Below the pieces are notes generated by a model that saw only the letters and a program-made list of their open reading frames with translations, had not been told where the DNA came from and searched no databases. Positions 1 through 9,381 of a stretch of 27,584 nucleotides of DNA are shown here, one piece after another. Both the position numbers and the translations under genes were made by a program. Origin of the DNA: an uncultured Erythrobacteraceae bacterium (GTDB lineage Bacteria; Pseudomonadota; Alphaproteobacteria; Sphingomonadales; Sphingomonadaceae); contig CAMLQG010000040.1 in assembly GCA_946482075.1 (NCBI GenBank), forward strand, positions 1 to 27,584, written 5' to 3'. The stretch's first letter is position 1; every line of letters starts with the position of its first letter.

Positions 1-3000
1 TTGGCTTCACCGAAGGCCTGGCTCGTAATGCGATCGTTCGGAATGTTCCGAGCGGTCAGATAACCACGGACCGATTCATTCCGGCGACCGGCGAGACCAA
101 GGTTATACTGCTTGGAGCCCGACGTGTCGGTGTAACCCGCCAGCATGATCGGAACCACGTCGCAGTTGCCATAAGCCGTCACCGCGCTGTCCAGGATGCC
201 CGCAGCTTCCGCCGTGATGTCCGACTTATCCCAGTCGAAGAACACGATGTACGGACCCTTCTGGCATTCCGCAACCGGCGGGGCCGGCGGCGGCGGAGGC
301 GGAGGCGGCGGGGGAGCCGGCGGCGGCGGAGCCGGCGGGGCCGCGCCGAACAGGTAGCTCAGCGAGATCATGCCGGCATGACGCTCGACATCGCTCGAGA
401 AGCGGCCCTGATAGCCGATGCTCGCGTCGAAGTTCGGGCTCAGCTGACCAGCCAGGCTGACTTCCACGATCGCCGATTCCTTCGAGAAGTCTTCGGAGAT
501 GATGCGGAAATCGCTACCCGCCGGGGCGTCGATGAAGCGGGCCGAGAAGTCCGCCGTATCGTCGCTGAAGGCGTGCTGCCAACCGAGCTTCAGGCTCGGG
601 ACGACACCACCCATCTGGCCGGACAGTTCGAGGCCCAGTTCGGAAACGGCGAACTCATCCTTGCCGCGAACCGAGAGAGCCGCACCGCCGCCCGGGACAC
701 CTTCTTCGTCGAAGCGGCTGATCTTCGCCGAAGCATAGTCGAATGCCAGGTACGGGGTCAGCGTGGCGTTCGCGCTCAGCGGAATGCGATAGCCGGCTTC
801 CAGGTTGACGGCCCAGATCTTGGCATCCGGGTCACCCTCGATAACGCCATTCAGCGCCGGGTTGGAGCGGAAGCTGATCGAGCGGACCGAGTCAGCATTC
901 AGGTCCGAATAGCTGACCGCACCCTTGATGTAGTACTGGCCCGGATCATAGGCGCCATAGACGCCCAGCTGCCAGCCCTTGCTGTCGATCGACCCGTCGA
1001 ACTCGTCGAAGTCCATCTTGTTCTCGATATAGGCACCGGCGATGCCGAGAATGGCATCCGAACCCACCGAGAAGTCGACACCCAGAGCGGCGAACCACTG
1101 ATCCGTCTCGAAGCCACCAGCTTCCACGTCGCCATCCGTATCGGTCACGCCGTAGTTCAGCTTGCCCCACACGCGAACGCCGTTCTCACCTTCGTCGCGG
1201 CAGATCTCGCTTACCACCGTACCACGCTGGCATTCCGACATATCGGCGAGCAGCCCGTTGAAGCGGGTGCCCATCCAGCCCAGCTTGCGGAGGTAGCCCG
1301 CATACTGGACGCCCGACAGCTGATCCAGAGCATCCGCATAGGTCGCCTGGTCGCCGATCAGGAAGAGATCGGAAACGAGAGAAGTGAAGGCAGGAGTCGC
1401 ACCCGGAGCGAGGAGGAGCGCGTCATAGACGTTCTCGATCCCGTTACCCACCGAGGTCTGGTTGATCGTCAGGCCATCCACATCGCCGAAGGCGATACGA
1501 GTGACATTGAGGTCGACATTGCCGTCACCCACGCCGTCGCCATTGTGGTCGCCATCGTAGACCGCATCCGCGCTCAGCAGCACCGAAGTGGTACGAGCCG
1601 CGACATCGGCCGGACCCGTCAGCGTGTTGCCGGATTCGATGACGTTGTCGTAGCTGTAGCTGTCGGCATAGAGGCCGTTCGGCACCGAGGCCGGACGGAC
1701 TTCGATCACCGCATTGGCGCCGATGACGACGTCATTGGCATAGACGCTCGGATAGGTTCCGACGGTCTGAGCCCCACCCGTTGCCGAGTTCGGGAGCTCG
1801 AGAGCCAGAACACCGCCCGATTCCATCGTGAAATCTTCCACGAAGGCATGAGCCGGACCGGCATAGACCGCGCCGCCACCCGTATTGTTGCGGAGAAGCA
1901 GGACACCGTCATCTTCGATCGTCAGCGCACCATCGACCAGCAGCGAAGGATCGGTAAGCGCGTCGCCATCAGCCCAAGCGGCGAAGGCATCCGCGTTCAC
2001 GATACCATCGAAGCGGGTCTCACCGGCGGAAACGTTGATCGTATCGCCAGCCTTCACTTCGATGTTGCCGTAGATGTTGCCGACAGCGTTGCTGGCACCA
2101 CCCTTCAGCGCAATCGCAACCGGGGCCGAAGTGCCGTCCGTGTCGATCGCATCGCCCCAGGTCCAGGTCGCGCCACCATCGGTGCTTTCGCGGACGATGA
2201 TGTCGCCAGCCTGGTTTACGATGCTCACGGGACCAGTGCTGCCGCCGGCATCCGTAACCAGGATACCCGTCGCAGAAGCCGTACCACCCGTGGACGGGCT
2301 GATTACGGCATCGACGCTGAGCGTACCCGTGTTGGTCACGGTCACGTCACCGGCATCGCCGTTCAGCCAGATGCCGGTCGCCTCAGCATTGTTAGCTGCG
2401 AGATCGTCACCGGCGGCATCCGCTACCACGGTGAAGTCGCCGCTATTGGTGATCTCACCCGCAACCGGACCGCCGGTATTGTTGACCGTGAGACCTGTTG
2501 CCGAGGCGCTCGCTACACCCAGACCAGCGGAAGTAGCCGTCGCGGAGACGTCGAACGAGCCCGAGTTGTCGAATTCGACAGCGGCGCCCGGCGTGTCGAG
2601 GTTCTGCTCGACACCTTGAGCGCCGGCGACCGCCACGCTGCCGGCAACGACGCCGGTGGACGTAGCGTCCGCAGCGACCGTGAAGTCGCCAGCATTGGCG
2701 AACTCGGCCGTTCCGGCCACCCCGTTGTCGTCAGCGACGGTCTGGTTAAGACCGAAAGCGGTTGCAACGGCATCAGCATCACCGGCAGCCGCATCCGAAG
2801 CCGTAGCGTCGGCCGTCGAGGTGACTTCGAACAGACCACCATCTTCGTTGGTGAACGAAGCCACCGGCGCGTCCGGGTCGTCGGTCGGCGCTTCCGCATC
2901 CTGGATCGCACCGCCGGCGGTCGCGACGGCAGTCGCGCCAAGGACACCCGAAGAGGTGGCGGTGGACGAGAAGGTCGCATCACCGCTGTTGGTGATCACG

Positions 3001-6000
3001 GCCTGCGATCCATCGACCTGCTGCGCAATACCTGCACCGAGGGCGGCGACAGCCGTCGCGCCGGAAGCGGCGCCCGTTGCTGCCGACGTGGCGGTGACAG
3101 CAACATCGAGCGTGCCGGTATTGTCCACCGTGGCGATCGCTTCACCTTCGGCAGCCTCACCTGCGGCGGTATCGTAGGACGTGATATCCTGGCTGATGCC
3201 CGTACCGATGCTGGCCACGGCGACGGAACTAGTCACGCCACTTGCATCCGCATCAGCCGATAGGGTGATCTCACCATCATTGACGACGTCCGCCGTGATG
3301 CCGCTATCGGTCGAAAGACCGCTTTGGGAGATACCCGACGTGAGGGCGGCCGTGCTGACACCGGTCGCCGTCGCTCCCGTTGCCTCGGCGGTCAGCCCGA
3401 CATTGATCGAAGCGTCTGCAGCGTTGGTCAGAGTCAGATCGACCGTGCCAGCCGTCTCGCCGCCGGCATTGTCCTGGACACCGCTCTGCGAGATGCCCGA
3501 GCCAACCACAGTCGCGACGCCGGTGGCGCCCGAAGCCGTGGCGGAACCGGTAACGTCGATCAGGCCGGAATTGTCGATATTCGCGGATGCGACATGGTCG
3601 GCATCGTTGGCTTCGACAAACTGCCCACCGCCATTGACCACGGCGGTTGCGACCCCGACGCCAGCGCCCGCGGCAGTGGCCACCGCGGAGGAGTCCACGG
3701 TGATGTCACCGCTGTTCTGGAGATCGGCAACAGCATCACCTTCGTCGGATTCAACTTCCTGACCGAAGCCACCAGCCGCGACCGAAGTCGCGACAGCGGT
3801 CGCCCCGGCGCTGCCGGTCGACGTAGCCGCCGCGCCGACATTGATGAGGCCCGCGTTGTCGATCGTGGCCGCCGCACCGGCAGGAGCAGCACCCGCACCC
3901 GCGCCGGCGCTTTGGTCAACACCGAGGGCGGCAACGGCGGTCGATACCGCAACAGTGCCATTCGCCGTCGCATCGGCCGTAGCGAGCACATCGACGGTGC
4001 CCGTTTCCGAGTTCACGAAGTCGGTGGTAGCCGTAGCATCCGAGAGAGCGCCGGCCGTGCTGGCGAAGGCGACCTGAAGGACGCCCGCACCGCCGATGCC
4101 ACCGCCGGTAAGGGCGGTTGCCGTAGCGGCTTCGCCGGTGACATTGGCATCAGCCGTCAGAGAGACCGCACCGTCATTGGTGAAGGCGAGATCCGCAGCG
4201 GCTTCATTACCGGCCGAAGTGCCGATCTGAGCAACGCCCACGCCGGCAATCGCCGTGCCCGTGGCGGATTCATCGCCATCGACAGTAGCGACCGCGTCGA
4301 CGTTGATCGAGCCATCTTCACCGTTCGCAGCCGTTAGAGTGGCAGGGCCATCGCCTGCAAGCGCGATCTGGCCAGCGCCGATCGCCGCAATCGCGGTGCC
4401 GTTGGCAACACCAGCCCCATCGGCGAATTCGACATTGTCGACATCGGCCGTGGCGGAAACACCGATCGCGCCATTATTGGTCAGATCCAGAGTTGCCGAG
4501 TCCGTGAAGAGAGCAGCCTGGGCCGCGCCGGCGCCGGCAATCGCGAAGCCGGTGGCGGAATCGTCACCAGAAGCATTAGCCGTCGCGGTCACGTCGATCG
4601 TGCCGGCACCAGCCGGCGTCGGATCAGCCGCCGCAGTGGGTTCGTTGGTCAGCGTGAGATTGACGTCGTCGCCGCCAAGGGCAACCTGGCCGGCACCGAG
4701 GCCGGAGATCGCAATCGACTGCGCATTGGCCGCCGAAGCGGTGCTCGTCGAAGCGACACCGATGGCGCCATTGTTGTTGAGATCACCCGTGACGGTTTCG
4801 GCGGCACCGAGCTGGAGCGCCCCGACACCGGAGATCGCAGAGCTCGTGGCGACGCCATCGTCCTGATCGCCCGTCGCCGTCGCCGTCGAGGTGACGTTGA
4901 GAGCACCGCCCGGCTGGTTGTCGAGATTCAGCTCGGCATCATCGCCGCCGAACGCGATCTGGCCGGAAGCGATACCGGCAACAGCAACGCTGTTGGTCGT
5001 GCCGCCGACGAAAGCCTCTTCGCTATCGACGGTCGAGGTTGCGGTCGCCGTGACATTGACGGCACCCGCATTGTCGGTGGTGAGCGTCGCGGAGTCAAAA
5101 CCAGTCACAGCCTGACCCACGCCGATCAGAGCGATCGCCGTCGCGTCAGCGCTGGTACCTTCCGGAGCCAGGCCCGAGGCCGCCGCCGTGACATCGACCG
5201 TGCCACCCGCTTCATTGGTCAGCGTGAGATCGGCAGTGCCGACGCCCGTAGCGAGCTGGCCAAGACCGATACCCGCAACGGCGTTGCCTGCGGCGTCGTA
5301 AGCCGTGGCGCTGGCGTCAGCCGAAACATCGACGTCGCCGCTGTTGGTCAGTTCCGCAGAACCGGTTTCCGCGCCATTGATCAGCTGGAAGCCACCGATA
5401 CCCGCGATCGCATCGGCTTCAGCCGTGTTGCCGACTGCGATACCGCCGGTCGAATCCGATTCAGCCAGGACAGCGAATTCGCCGCCATTGTCGAATGCGA
5501 GATCGACATCCGTACCGGTCGCGATCTGGCCGGCGCCCGCAAGAGCGCTCGCACCCGCGACGACGTTGGTGCCGTCAACAGTGGATTCAGCCGAAACGAC
5601 GAAAGAGCCCGTGTCGCTGTTGGAGAAAGAGGAGGTGGCCGAGGTGCCGGAAGTCTGCTGCAGGAGACCGACATCGACCGATGCCAGAACCGTGCCCGCC
5701 GCAAGGGCCTCGTCCGCCGCCACAGCGTTGATGCCGATCGAGGCGGTATTGGCGAAATCGTTGGTGGCCGGACCTTCGGTCGCGGTCGAAACGAGGCTGA
5801 TGCCGATACCCTCGACCGCCGCGTTGCCGTCCGTACCCTCGGCGAGGATCACGACGGTGCCGTCGTTGGTGATGTCGAGAGCCGCCGATTCAGCGCCGAT
5901 CGCGCTCAGGTCGATCAGGCCGTTGGCCGTCGAATTGACGGTCGACACCGCCTCTTCATGGACGCCGAGGCTGCCGGAATTCGTGATATCGCTCAGGTCG

Positions 6001-6140
6001 AAGACAAGCGAAGCATCCGGATTGGCGTCAGTATCCCCATAGCCAGGAACCGTTGCCGCGACTGCCGGAATGACCGGAACGGCTGCAACCGCCAGACCGG
6101 ACACGCCGGCCGACAGAATGCGACGAAGATTGCGATTCAT
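1..6140 (-). CDS. Giant repeat protein with autotransporter-type barrel and OmpA C-terminal domain (partial)
   Basis: Open frame from ATG to the left window edge, at least 2046 residues; the C-terminus is missing. The start has a GAGGGAG Shine-Dalgarno 8 nt upstream. Residues 1 to about 29 are a signal peptide (NRNLRR, hydrophobic core, AVAA). Residues about 35-1300 hold roughly 27 degenerate repeats of 40-55 residues with a core like TNSGxIxVxAxAxA followed by GxGxxQ, suggesting a beta-solenoid. Residues about 1600-1930 resemble an autotransporter beta-domain (GVRVWGKLNYG, later VDFSVGSDAILGIAGAY), ending in a strand with SLSYLF. A proline/alanine linker (about 1932-1957) leads to an OmpA C-terminal domain (VFFDWDKSDIT, GYTDTSG, RRNESV) predicted to bind peptidoglycan. 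Frame is the same at both ends and at sampled points between. Likely a surface adhesin or structural outer-membrane protein; function is inferred. A barrel followed by a periplasmic OmpA domain is topologically sensible but unusual. Confidence 0.88.
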   Translation of the reverse strand, partial: MNRNLRRILSAGVSGLAVAAVPVIPAVAATVPGYGDTDANPDASLVFDLSDITNSGSLGVHEEAVSTVNSTANGLIDLSAIGAESAALDITNDGTVVILAEGTDGNAAVEGIGISLVSTATEGPATNDFANTASIGINAVAADEALAAGTVLASVDVGLLQQTSGTSATSSFSNSDTGSFVVSAESTVDGTNVVAGASALAGAGQIATGTDVDLAFDNGGEFAVLAESDSTGGIAVGNTAEADAIAGIGGFQLINGAETGSAELTNSGDVDVSADASATAYDAAGNAVAGIGLGQLATGVGTADLTLTNEAGGTVDVTAAASGLAPEGTSADATAIALIGVGQAVTGFDSATLTTDNAGAVNVTATATSTVDSEEAFVGGTTNSVAVAGIASGQIAFGGDDAELNLDNQPGGALNVTSTATATGDQDDGVATSSAISGVGALQLGAAETVTGDLNNNGAIGVASTSTASAANAQSIAISGLGAGQVALGGDDVNLTLTNEPTAAADPTPAGAGTIDVTATANASGDDSATGFAIAGAGAAQAALFTDSATLDLTNNGAIGVSATADVDNVEFADGAGVANGTAIAAIGAGQIALAGDGPATLTAANGEDGSINVDAVATVDGDESATGTAIAGVGVAQIGTSAGNEAAADLAFTNDGAVSLTADANVTGEAATATALTGGGIGGAGVLQVAFASTAGALSDATATTDFVNSETGTVDVLATADATANGTVAVSTAVAALGVDQSAGAGAGAAPAGAAATIDNAGLINVGAAATSTGSAGATAVATSVAAGGFGQEVESDEGDAVADLQNSGDITVDSSAVATAAGAGVGVATAVVNGGGQFVEANDADHVASANIDNSGLIDVTGSATASGATGVATVVGSGISQSGVQDNAGGETAGTVDLTLTNAADASINVGLTAEATGATATGVSTAALTSGISQSGLSTDSGITADVVNDGEITLSADADASGVTSSVAVASIGTGISQDITSYDTAAGEAAEGEAIATVDNTGTLDVAVTATSAATGAASGATAVAALGAGIAQQVDGSQAVITNSGDATFSSTATSSGVLGATAVATAGGAIQDAEAPTDDPDAPVASFTNEDGGLFEVTSTADATASDAAAGDADAVATAFGLNQTVADDNGVAGTAEFANAGDFTVAADATSTGVVAGSVAVAGAQGVEQNLDTPGAAVEFDNSGSFDVSATATSAGLGVASASATGLTVNNTGGPVAGEITNSGDFTVVADAAGDDLAANNAEATGIWLNGDAGDVTVTNTGTLSVDAVISPSTGGTASATGILVTDAGGSTGPVSIVNQAGDIIVRESTDGGATWTWGDAIDTDGTSAPVAIALKGGASNAVGNIYGNIEVKAGDTINVSAGETRFDGIVNADAFAAWADGDALTDPSLLVDGALTIEDDGVLLLRNNTGGGAVYAGPAHAFVEDFTMESGGVLALELPNSATGGAQTVGTYPSVYANDVVIGANAVIEVRPASVPNGLYADSYSYDNVIESGNTLTGPADVAARTTSVLLSADAVYDGDHNGDGVGDGNVDLNVTRIAFGDVDGLTINQTSVGNGIENVYDALLLAPGATPAFTSLVSDLFLIGDQATYADALDQLSGVQYAGYLRKLGWMGTRFNGLLADMSECQRGTVVSEICRDEGENGVRVWGKLNYGVTDTDGDVEAGGFETDQWFAALGVDFSVGSDAILGIAGAYIENKMDFDEFDGSIDSKGWQLGVYGAYDPGQYYIKGAVSYSDLNADSVRSISFRSNPALNGVIEGDPDAKIWAVNLEAGYRIPLSANATLTPYLAFDYASAKISRFDEEGVPGGGAALSVRGKDEFAVSELGLELSGQMGGVVPSLKLGWQHAFSDDTADFSARFIDAPAGSDFRIISEDFSKESAIVEVSLAGQLSPNFDASIGYQGRFSSDVERHAGMISLSYLFGAAPPAPPPPAPPPPPPPPPPAPPVAECQKGPYIVFFDWDKSDITAEAAGILDSAVTAYGNCDVVPIMLAGYTDTSGSKQYNLGLAGRRNESVRGYLTARNIPNDRITSQAFGEA

Positions 6141-6393
6141 CAACCAAACTCCCTCATTGTGCCCCCCGATCGCTGGAGGCGAATCAACCGATCGATGAAT
6201 GGATTACGTGCCCCCAAAGCGCGCGCAAACCACCCCTGAAACTTTTGCGAGGCGACCTTGACGACGAAAATCGCTTCACGTCAACCTCTTCTTTCAACAT
6301 TCCTGACGATTATGCGGCGATGCGACATCGGCACATCAGGGGGTCAAGCCTTTCGGCCGGTCTCCCAAATGCCACAGCTTGTGGCGAGTTCCT

Positions 6394-7512
6394 CTACTCG
6401 TCGCAAATTTCCCGTCGCACCCTTTCCGCCACCGCGAGAGACGCCGTGAGACCGGGCGATTCAATGCCGAAGAGATTCACCAGCCCCGCCAGCCCGTGCT
6501 CGGCCCGCCCCTGGATCACGAAATCGGCCGCGGGTTCTCCGGGCCCGGACAGTTTCGGCCGGATTCCGGCATAGCCGGGCTGGAGCCGGTCCGCCTCGAC
6601 CTGCGGCCAGATTGCCCGGGCGGCGGCGAGGAAATGCGGCTTGCGCGCAGGATCGGCCGCGAAATCCTCGGCATCGATCCATTCGACGTCAGGACCGAAA
6701 CGCGCCTGACCGGCCATATCGAGCGTGAGATGCGTGCCGAGTCCACCGGGAACGGGAACCGGGTAGATCAGCCGCGTAAAGGGAACGCGGCCCGAATAGG
6801 TGAAATAGCTTCCTTTCGCGCGGTGCAGTTTCGGCACGAGATGCATCGGCAATGCGTCCACGCTGGAGGCAACGCCCGTCGCGCCAAGACCCGCCGCGTT
6901 GACGACCGCCGCGGCCATCAGCCGCGTACCCGCCGCATCGACGATCCAGCCGTCTCCGGCCTGCTCGACGCGGCCCACCCGGGCATCGCCGACGAGCATC
7001 GCGCCATGCTCTTCCGCTTCGGCCAGCAGCGAGAGCATCAGGGCATGGCTGTCGACGATCCCGGTCGATGGGGAATGCAGGGCCGCCACGCAGCCGAGCG
7101 CCGGCTCGAGCGCTTGCGCCCCGGTGCGGTCAAGCAGGACGGCGTCGGCCACGCCCGCCTCGATCGCGCGGCGTGCGATCGTCTCCAGCGCGGGAAGCTC
7201 CTCTTCGCGCGAAGCGACGATCAGCTTGCCGCAGCGGCGGTGCGGCACGCGACGCGCGGAACAATAATCATACAGGCGCTGCCGTCCTTCGATGCACAGC
7301 GCTTCCTTCAGCGAGCCGGGAGGATAATAGAGCCCGGCATGGATGACTTCGCTGTTGCGCGAGGAGATGCCGGCGCCGAAGCCGCGCTCCGCTTCGAGGA
7401 TAATGACCTCGCGTCCGGCGAGCGCGAGGCTGCGCGCCACCGCCAGGCCGACCACTCCCGCCCCGATGACCACGACATCGACAGTGTCCATGGCTCGCTG
7501 TGAACCGACCAT
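6394..7512 (-). CDS. LhgO-like FAD-dependent oxidoreductase
   Basis: About 372 residues. An N-terminal dinucleotide-binding fold (VVVIGAGVVGLAVARSLA, then ILEAE) marks an FAD enzyme of the DAO/L-2-hydroxyglutarate oxidase family. The segments SSRNSEVIHAGLYYPPGS, VPHRRCGKLIVAS, SPSTGIVDSHALM and RAKGSYF are family signatures; the C-terminal GIRPKLSGPGEP is the second FAD-contacting part. Expected role: oxidation of an L-2-hydroxy acid (for example 2-hydroxyglutarate) to the keto acid, with electrons passed to FAD. I chose the ATG preceded by GAGG; a second ATG seven codons later (MDTVDVVV) is equally close to the family's usual start, and an upstream ATG lacks a Shine-Dalgarno. Divergent from the acyl-CoA ligase gene, and preceded by a terminator-like hairpin in its own leader. 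Exact substrate uncertain. Confidence 0.88.
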   Translation of the reverse strand: MVGSQRAMDTVDVVVIGAGVVGLAVARSLALAGREVIILEAERGFGAGISSRNSEVIHAGLYYPPGSLKEALCIEGRQRLYDYCSARRVPHRRCGKLIVASREEELPALETIARRAIEAGVADAVLLDRTGAQALEPALGCVAALHSPSTGIVDSHALMLSLLAEAEEHGAMLVGDARVGRVEQAGDGWIVDAAGTRLMAAAVVNAAGLGATGVASSVDALPMHLVPKLHRAKGSYFTYSGRVPFTRLIYPVPVPGGLGTHLTLDMAGQARFGPDVEWIDAEDFAADPARKPHFLAAARAIWPQVEADRLQPGYAGIRPKLSGPGEPAADFVIQGRAEHGLAGLVNLFGIESPGLTASLAVAERVRREICDE

Positions 7513-7555
7513 CCCGCCTCGGCAAGCCGCGTCCGGCGATGCGTGCACGTTTCGG

Positions 7556-7587
7556 CAACAAAAAGGGCGGCCCCGAAGGACCGCCCT
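7556..7587 (-). terminator. Rho-independent terminator or attenuator before the FAD oxidoreductase
   Basis: On the minus strand, AGGGCGGTCC - TTCG - GGGCCGCCCT forms a 10-bp stem (one G-U pair) with a UUCG tetraloop, followed directly by five U residues. This is a strong intrinsic terminator. It sits about 50 nt upstream of the FAD oxidoreductase start and on the same strand, so it either ends a small RNA or acts as an attenuator in that gene's leader. Confidence 0.7.
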
Positions 7588-7702
7588 GAATGGGGACTGC
7601 CGGTTGATCGCTTGAGGGAGCTTGACAGTCCTTTATCGAAAGCCGTTCCGGCTTTTTCGAATCATTGGGCAAGAAAGTACGCTTTTTTGTCCGCAGCCGC
7701 AA
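7588..7702 (-). promoter_or_regulatory. Candidate promoter and leader/small RNA upstream of the terminator
   Basis: A sigma70-like pair, TTGCGG (7702-7697) and TACTTT (7679-7674) with 17-bp spacing, would start a transcript near 7667 that runs into the terminator at 7587. The transcript contains a minus-strand hairpin AAAGCCG-GAA-CGGCTTT and a ten-codon frame, MIRKSRNGFR then TAA (7665-7633), beginning almost at the predicted 5' end. It could be a leader for the FAD gene or a free-standing RNA of about 110 nt. The rest of the gap up to the acyl-CoA ligase gene (7703-7854) shows no convincing gene. Confidence 0.35.
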
Positions 7703-7854
7703 ATCGCGTCGAGGAATGCGTCCTTTACCGGGACAGTCGACAGGGCGACCGCTCGCCAGCGGGAGCGCCACACCAGAGACCGGGCACGCACGCTCTTCCC
7801 TTTCGGCGCGCTTCGACGCAGAAATGTGAACATCGATTCACCGGCGAGAGGGCC

Positions 7855-9348
7855 ATGGTCAACATATCATCTTTCATAGCCTATCAGGCATCGATCAGGC
7901 CGGACGCCGATGCCGTGCTGTTCGAAGGGCAGCGGATCAGCTTCGGCGAATTTCACGAGCGTATCCTGACGACGGCGGGCTGGCTGCAGCGGCAGGGGAT
8001 AGCGCCCGGCACGGTCGTGGCGCTGCTGATGAAGAACAGCCCCGCCTTTCTGGAACTCGCTTTCGCGGCGAGCCATGCGGGCGCGGTGCTGCTGCCGATC
8101 AATTTCCGCCTGTCGGCCGCCGAAGTCGATTACATCTGCGCCAATTCCGAAGCGAAGCTGCTTCTCTGCGACGAGGAACTGATGGTGACCGCGTCATCCG
8201 CCTGTCCGGTCGTCACGCTCGGATCGGAAGCGCAGCGCGACAGCCGCAAGCTGGGCAAGGCCGGTGCGCCCGGACAGTTGCAGCGCCGGAGCGCGGGCGA
8301 TCTCTATCGCCTGATGTACACGTCCGGCACGACCGACCATCCCAAGGGCGTCTGCCACGAATATGGCAATTACCACTGGAAGGCCGCGGCGCTCGCGATG
8401 GGGCTCGACCTGTCCTCGCAAACGCGGTTGCTGATGGCGGGTCCGCTCTATCATGTGGGCGCGTTCGACCTGCCGGGGATCACGGTGCTGCAATTCGGCG
8501 GCACGCTGATCCTGCATCGCGAATTCGAACCCGGGCGCGTTCTCGCCTCGATCGCGGAAGACCGGCCGAACGGCGCCTGGCTGGCCCCGGTGATGACAGG
8601 AGCTGTGCTCGACGCGGCGCGCGGGCACGGCGGGGATCGCTCCTCGCTGCGCTGGACGATCGCCGGGGGCGAGCGCACGCCGATCGCGCGCGTCCAGGCT
8701 TTCTGCGATGCTTTCCCCAATGCCCGCTATATCGACGCCTACGGGCTGACCGAGACCTGCAGCGGCGATACTCTGATGCCGGAGGGCTTCGCCTTCAGCC
8801 GGATCGGGTCGGCCGGCAAGGCGGTCGCCTTCACCGAACTGTCCATCCGCAATGACGATGGCGAGGTGCTGGCGACCGGCGACGAAGGCGAGATCTGCGT
8901 GCGCGGGCCGAAAGTGTTCAAGCGCTACTGGAAAGCGCCCGAGAAGACGGCTTCTTCCTTCTTCGAGGACTGGTTCCGTACGGGCGATATCGGCTTCCTG
9001 GACGAGGAGGGCTTCCTCACCATCACCGACCGCAAGAAGGACATGATTCTCTCCGGCGGGGAGAATATCGCCGCGTCCGAGATCGAGCGCGTCCTTCAGG
9101 AACACCCGGCCGTTTCCGACGCCGCGGTGGTCGGCGTGCCCGATCCCAAATGGGGCGAACGGCCCGTCGCCCATGTCGTGCTGGCGGCAGGCGCCGCCGG
9201 CGACGAAGCGGCGCTGCTCACCCATTGCCGCGAAAAGCTGGCGGGCTTCAAAGTGCCAAAATCGGTGGTCTTTCGCGACGACCTTCCCCGCAACCCCTCG
9301 GGCAAGGTGCTGAAGCGCGTGCTGCGCGAGGAGATCGCGGCGGGGTAG
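7855..9348 (+). CDS. Class I adenylate-forming acyl-CoA ligase
   Basis: 497 residues, the usual size for fatty-acid/aromatic acyl-CoA synthetases of the ANL superfamily. It activates a carboxylic acid with ATP to an acyl-AMP, then forms the CoA thioester. Visible motifs: the phosphate loop YTSGTTDHPKG (from residue 155), the A5 motif YGLTETCSG (from 296), the A7 motif WFRTGDIG (from 373), hinge DRKKDMILSGGENIAA, and the catalytic lysine in SGKVLKR (K484). The chosen ATG follows GCGAGAGGG and begins MVNISSFI; the frame is open further upstream, but that part does not look like this family. It converges on the VOC gene with 33 nt between the stops. The acid used cannot be told; neighbouring oxidoreductases suggest a catabolic role (inference). 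Confidence 0.92.
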   Translation: MVNISSFIAYQASIRPDADAVLFEGQRISFGEFHERILTTAGWLQRQGIAPGTVVALLMKNSPAFLELAFAASHAGAVLLPINFRLSAAEVDYICANSEAKLLLCDEELMVTASSACPVVTLGSEAQRDSRKLGKAGAPGQLQRRSAGDLYRLMYTSGTTDHPKGVCHEYGNYHWKAAALAMGLDLSSQTRLLMAGPLYHVGAFDLPGITVLQFGGTLILHREFEPGRVLASIAEDRPNGAWLAPVMTGAVLDAARGHGGDRSSLRWTIAGGERTPIARVQAFCDAFPNARYIDAYGLTETCSGDTLMPEGFAFSRIGSAGKAVAFTELSIRNDDGEVLATGDEGEICVRGPKVFKRYWKAPEKTASSFFEDWFRTGDIGFLDEEGFLTITDRKKDMILSGGENIAASEIERVLQEHPAVSDAAVVGVPDPKWGERPVAHVVLAAGAAGDEAALLTHCREKLAGFKVPKSVVFRDDLPRNPSGKVLKRVLREEIAAG

Positions 9349-9381
9349 GTTTCGCAGCGCGATCCAATGCCGTTGGCTCTC

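Noticed and set aside
378..3263. 961-codon plus-strand open frame
   Set aside because: It is antisense to the repeat and barrel region of the large minus-strand protein; the translation is arginine/aspartate-rich without domains, while the minus frame has a signal peptide, repeats and an OmpA domain.
6258..6284. TTGACG...CGTCAA dyad upstream of the large surface protein
   Set aside because: Six-bp arms 15 nt apart are expected by chance in a window this size, and no matching -10 element was found.
7633..7833. 66-codon minus-strand frame in the gap before the acyl-CoA ligase
   Set aside because: Arginine/serine-rich with no motif or Shine-Dalgarno; only its last ten codons coincide with the candidate leader peptide.
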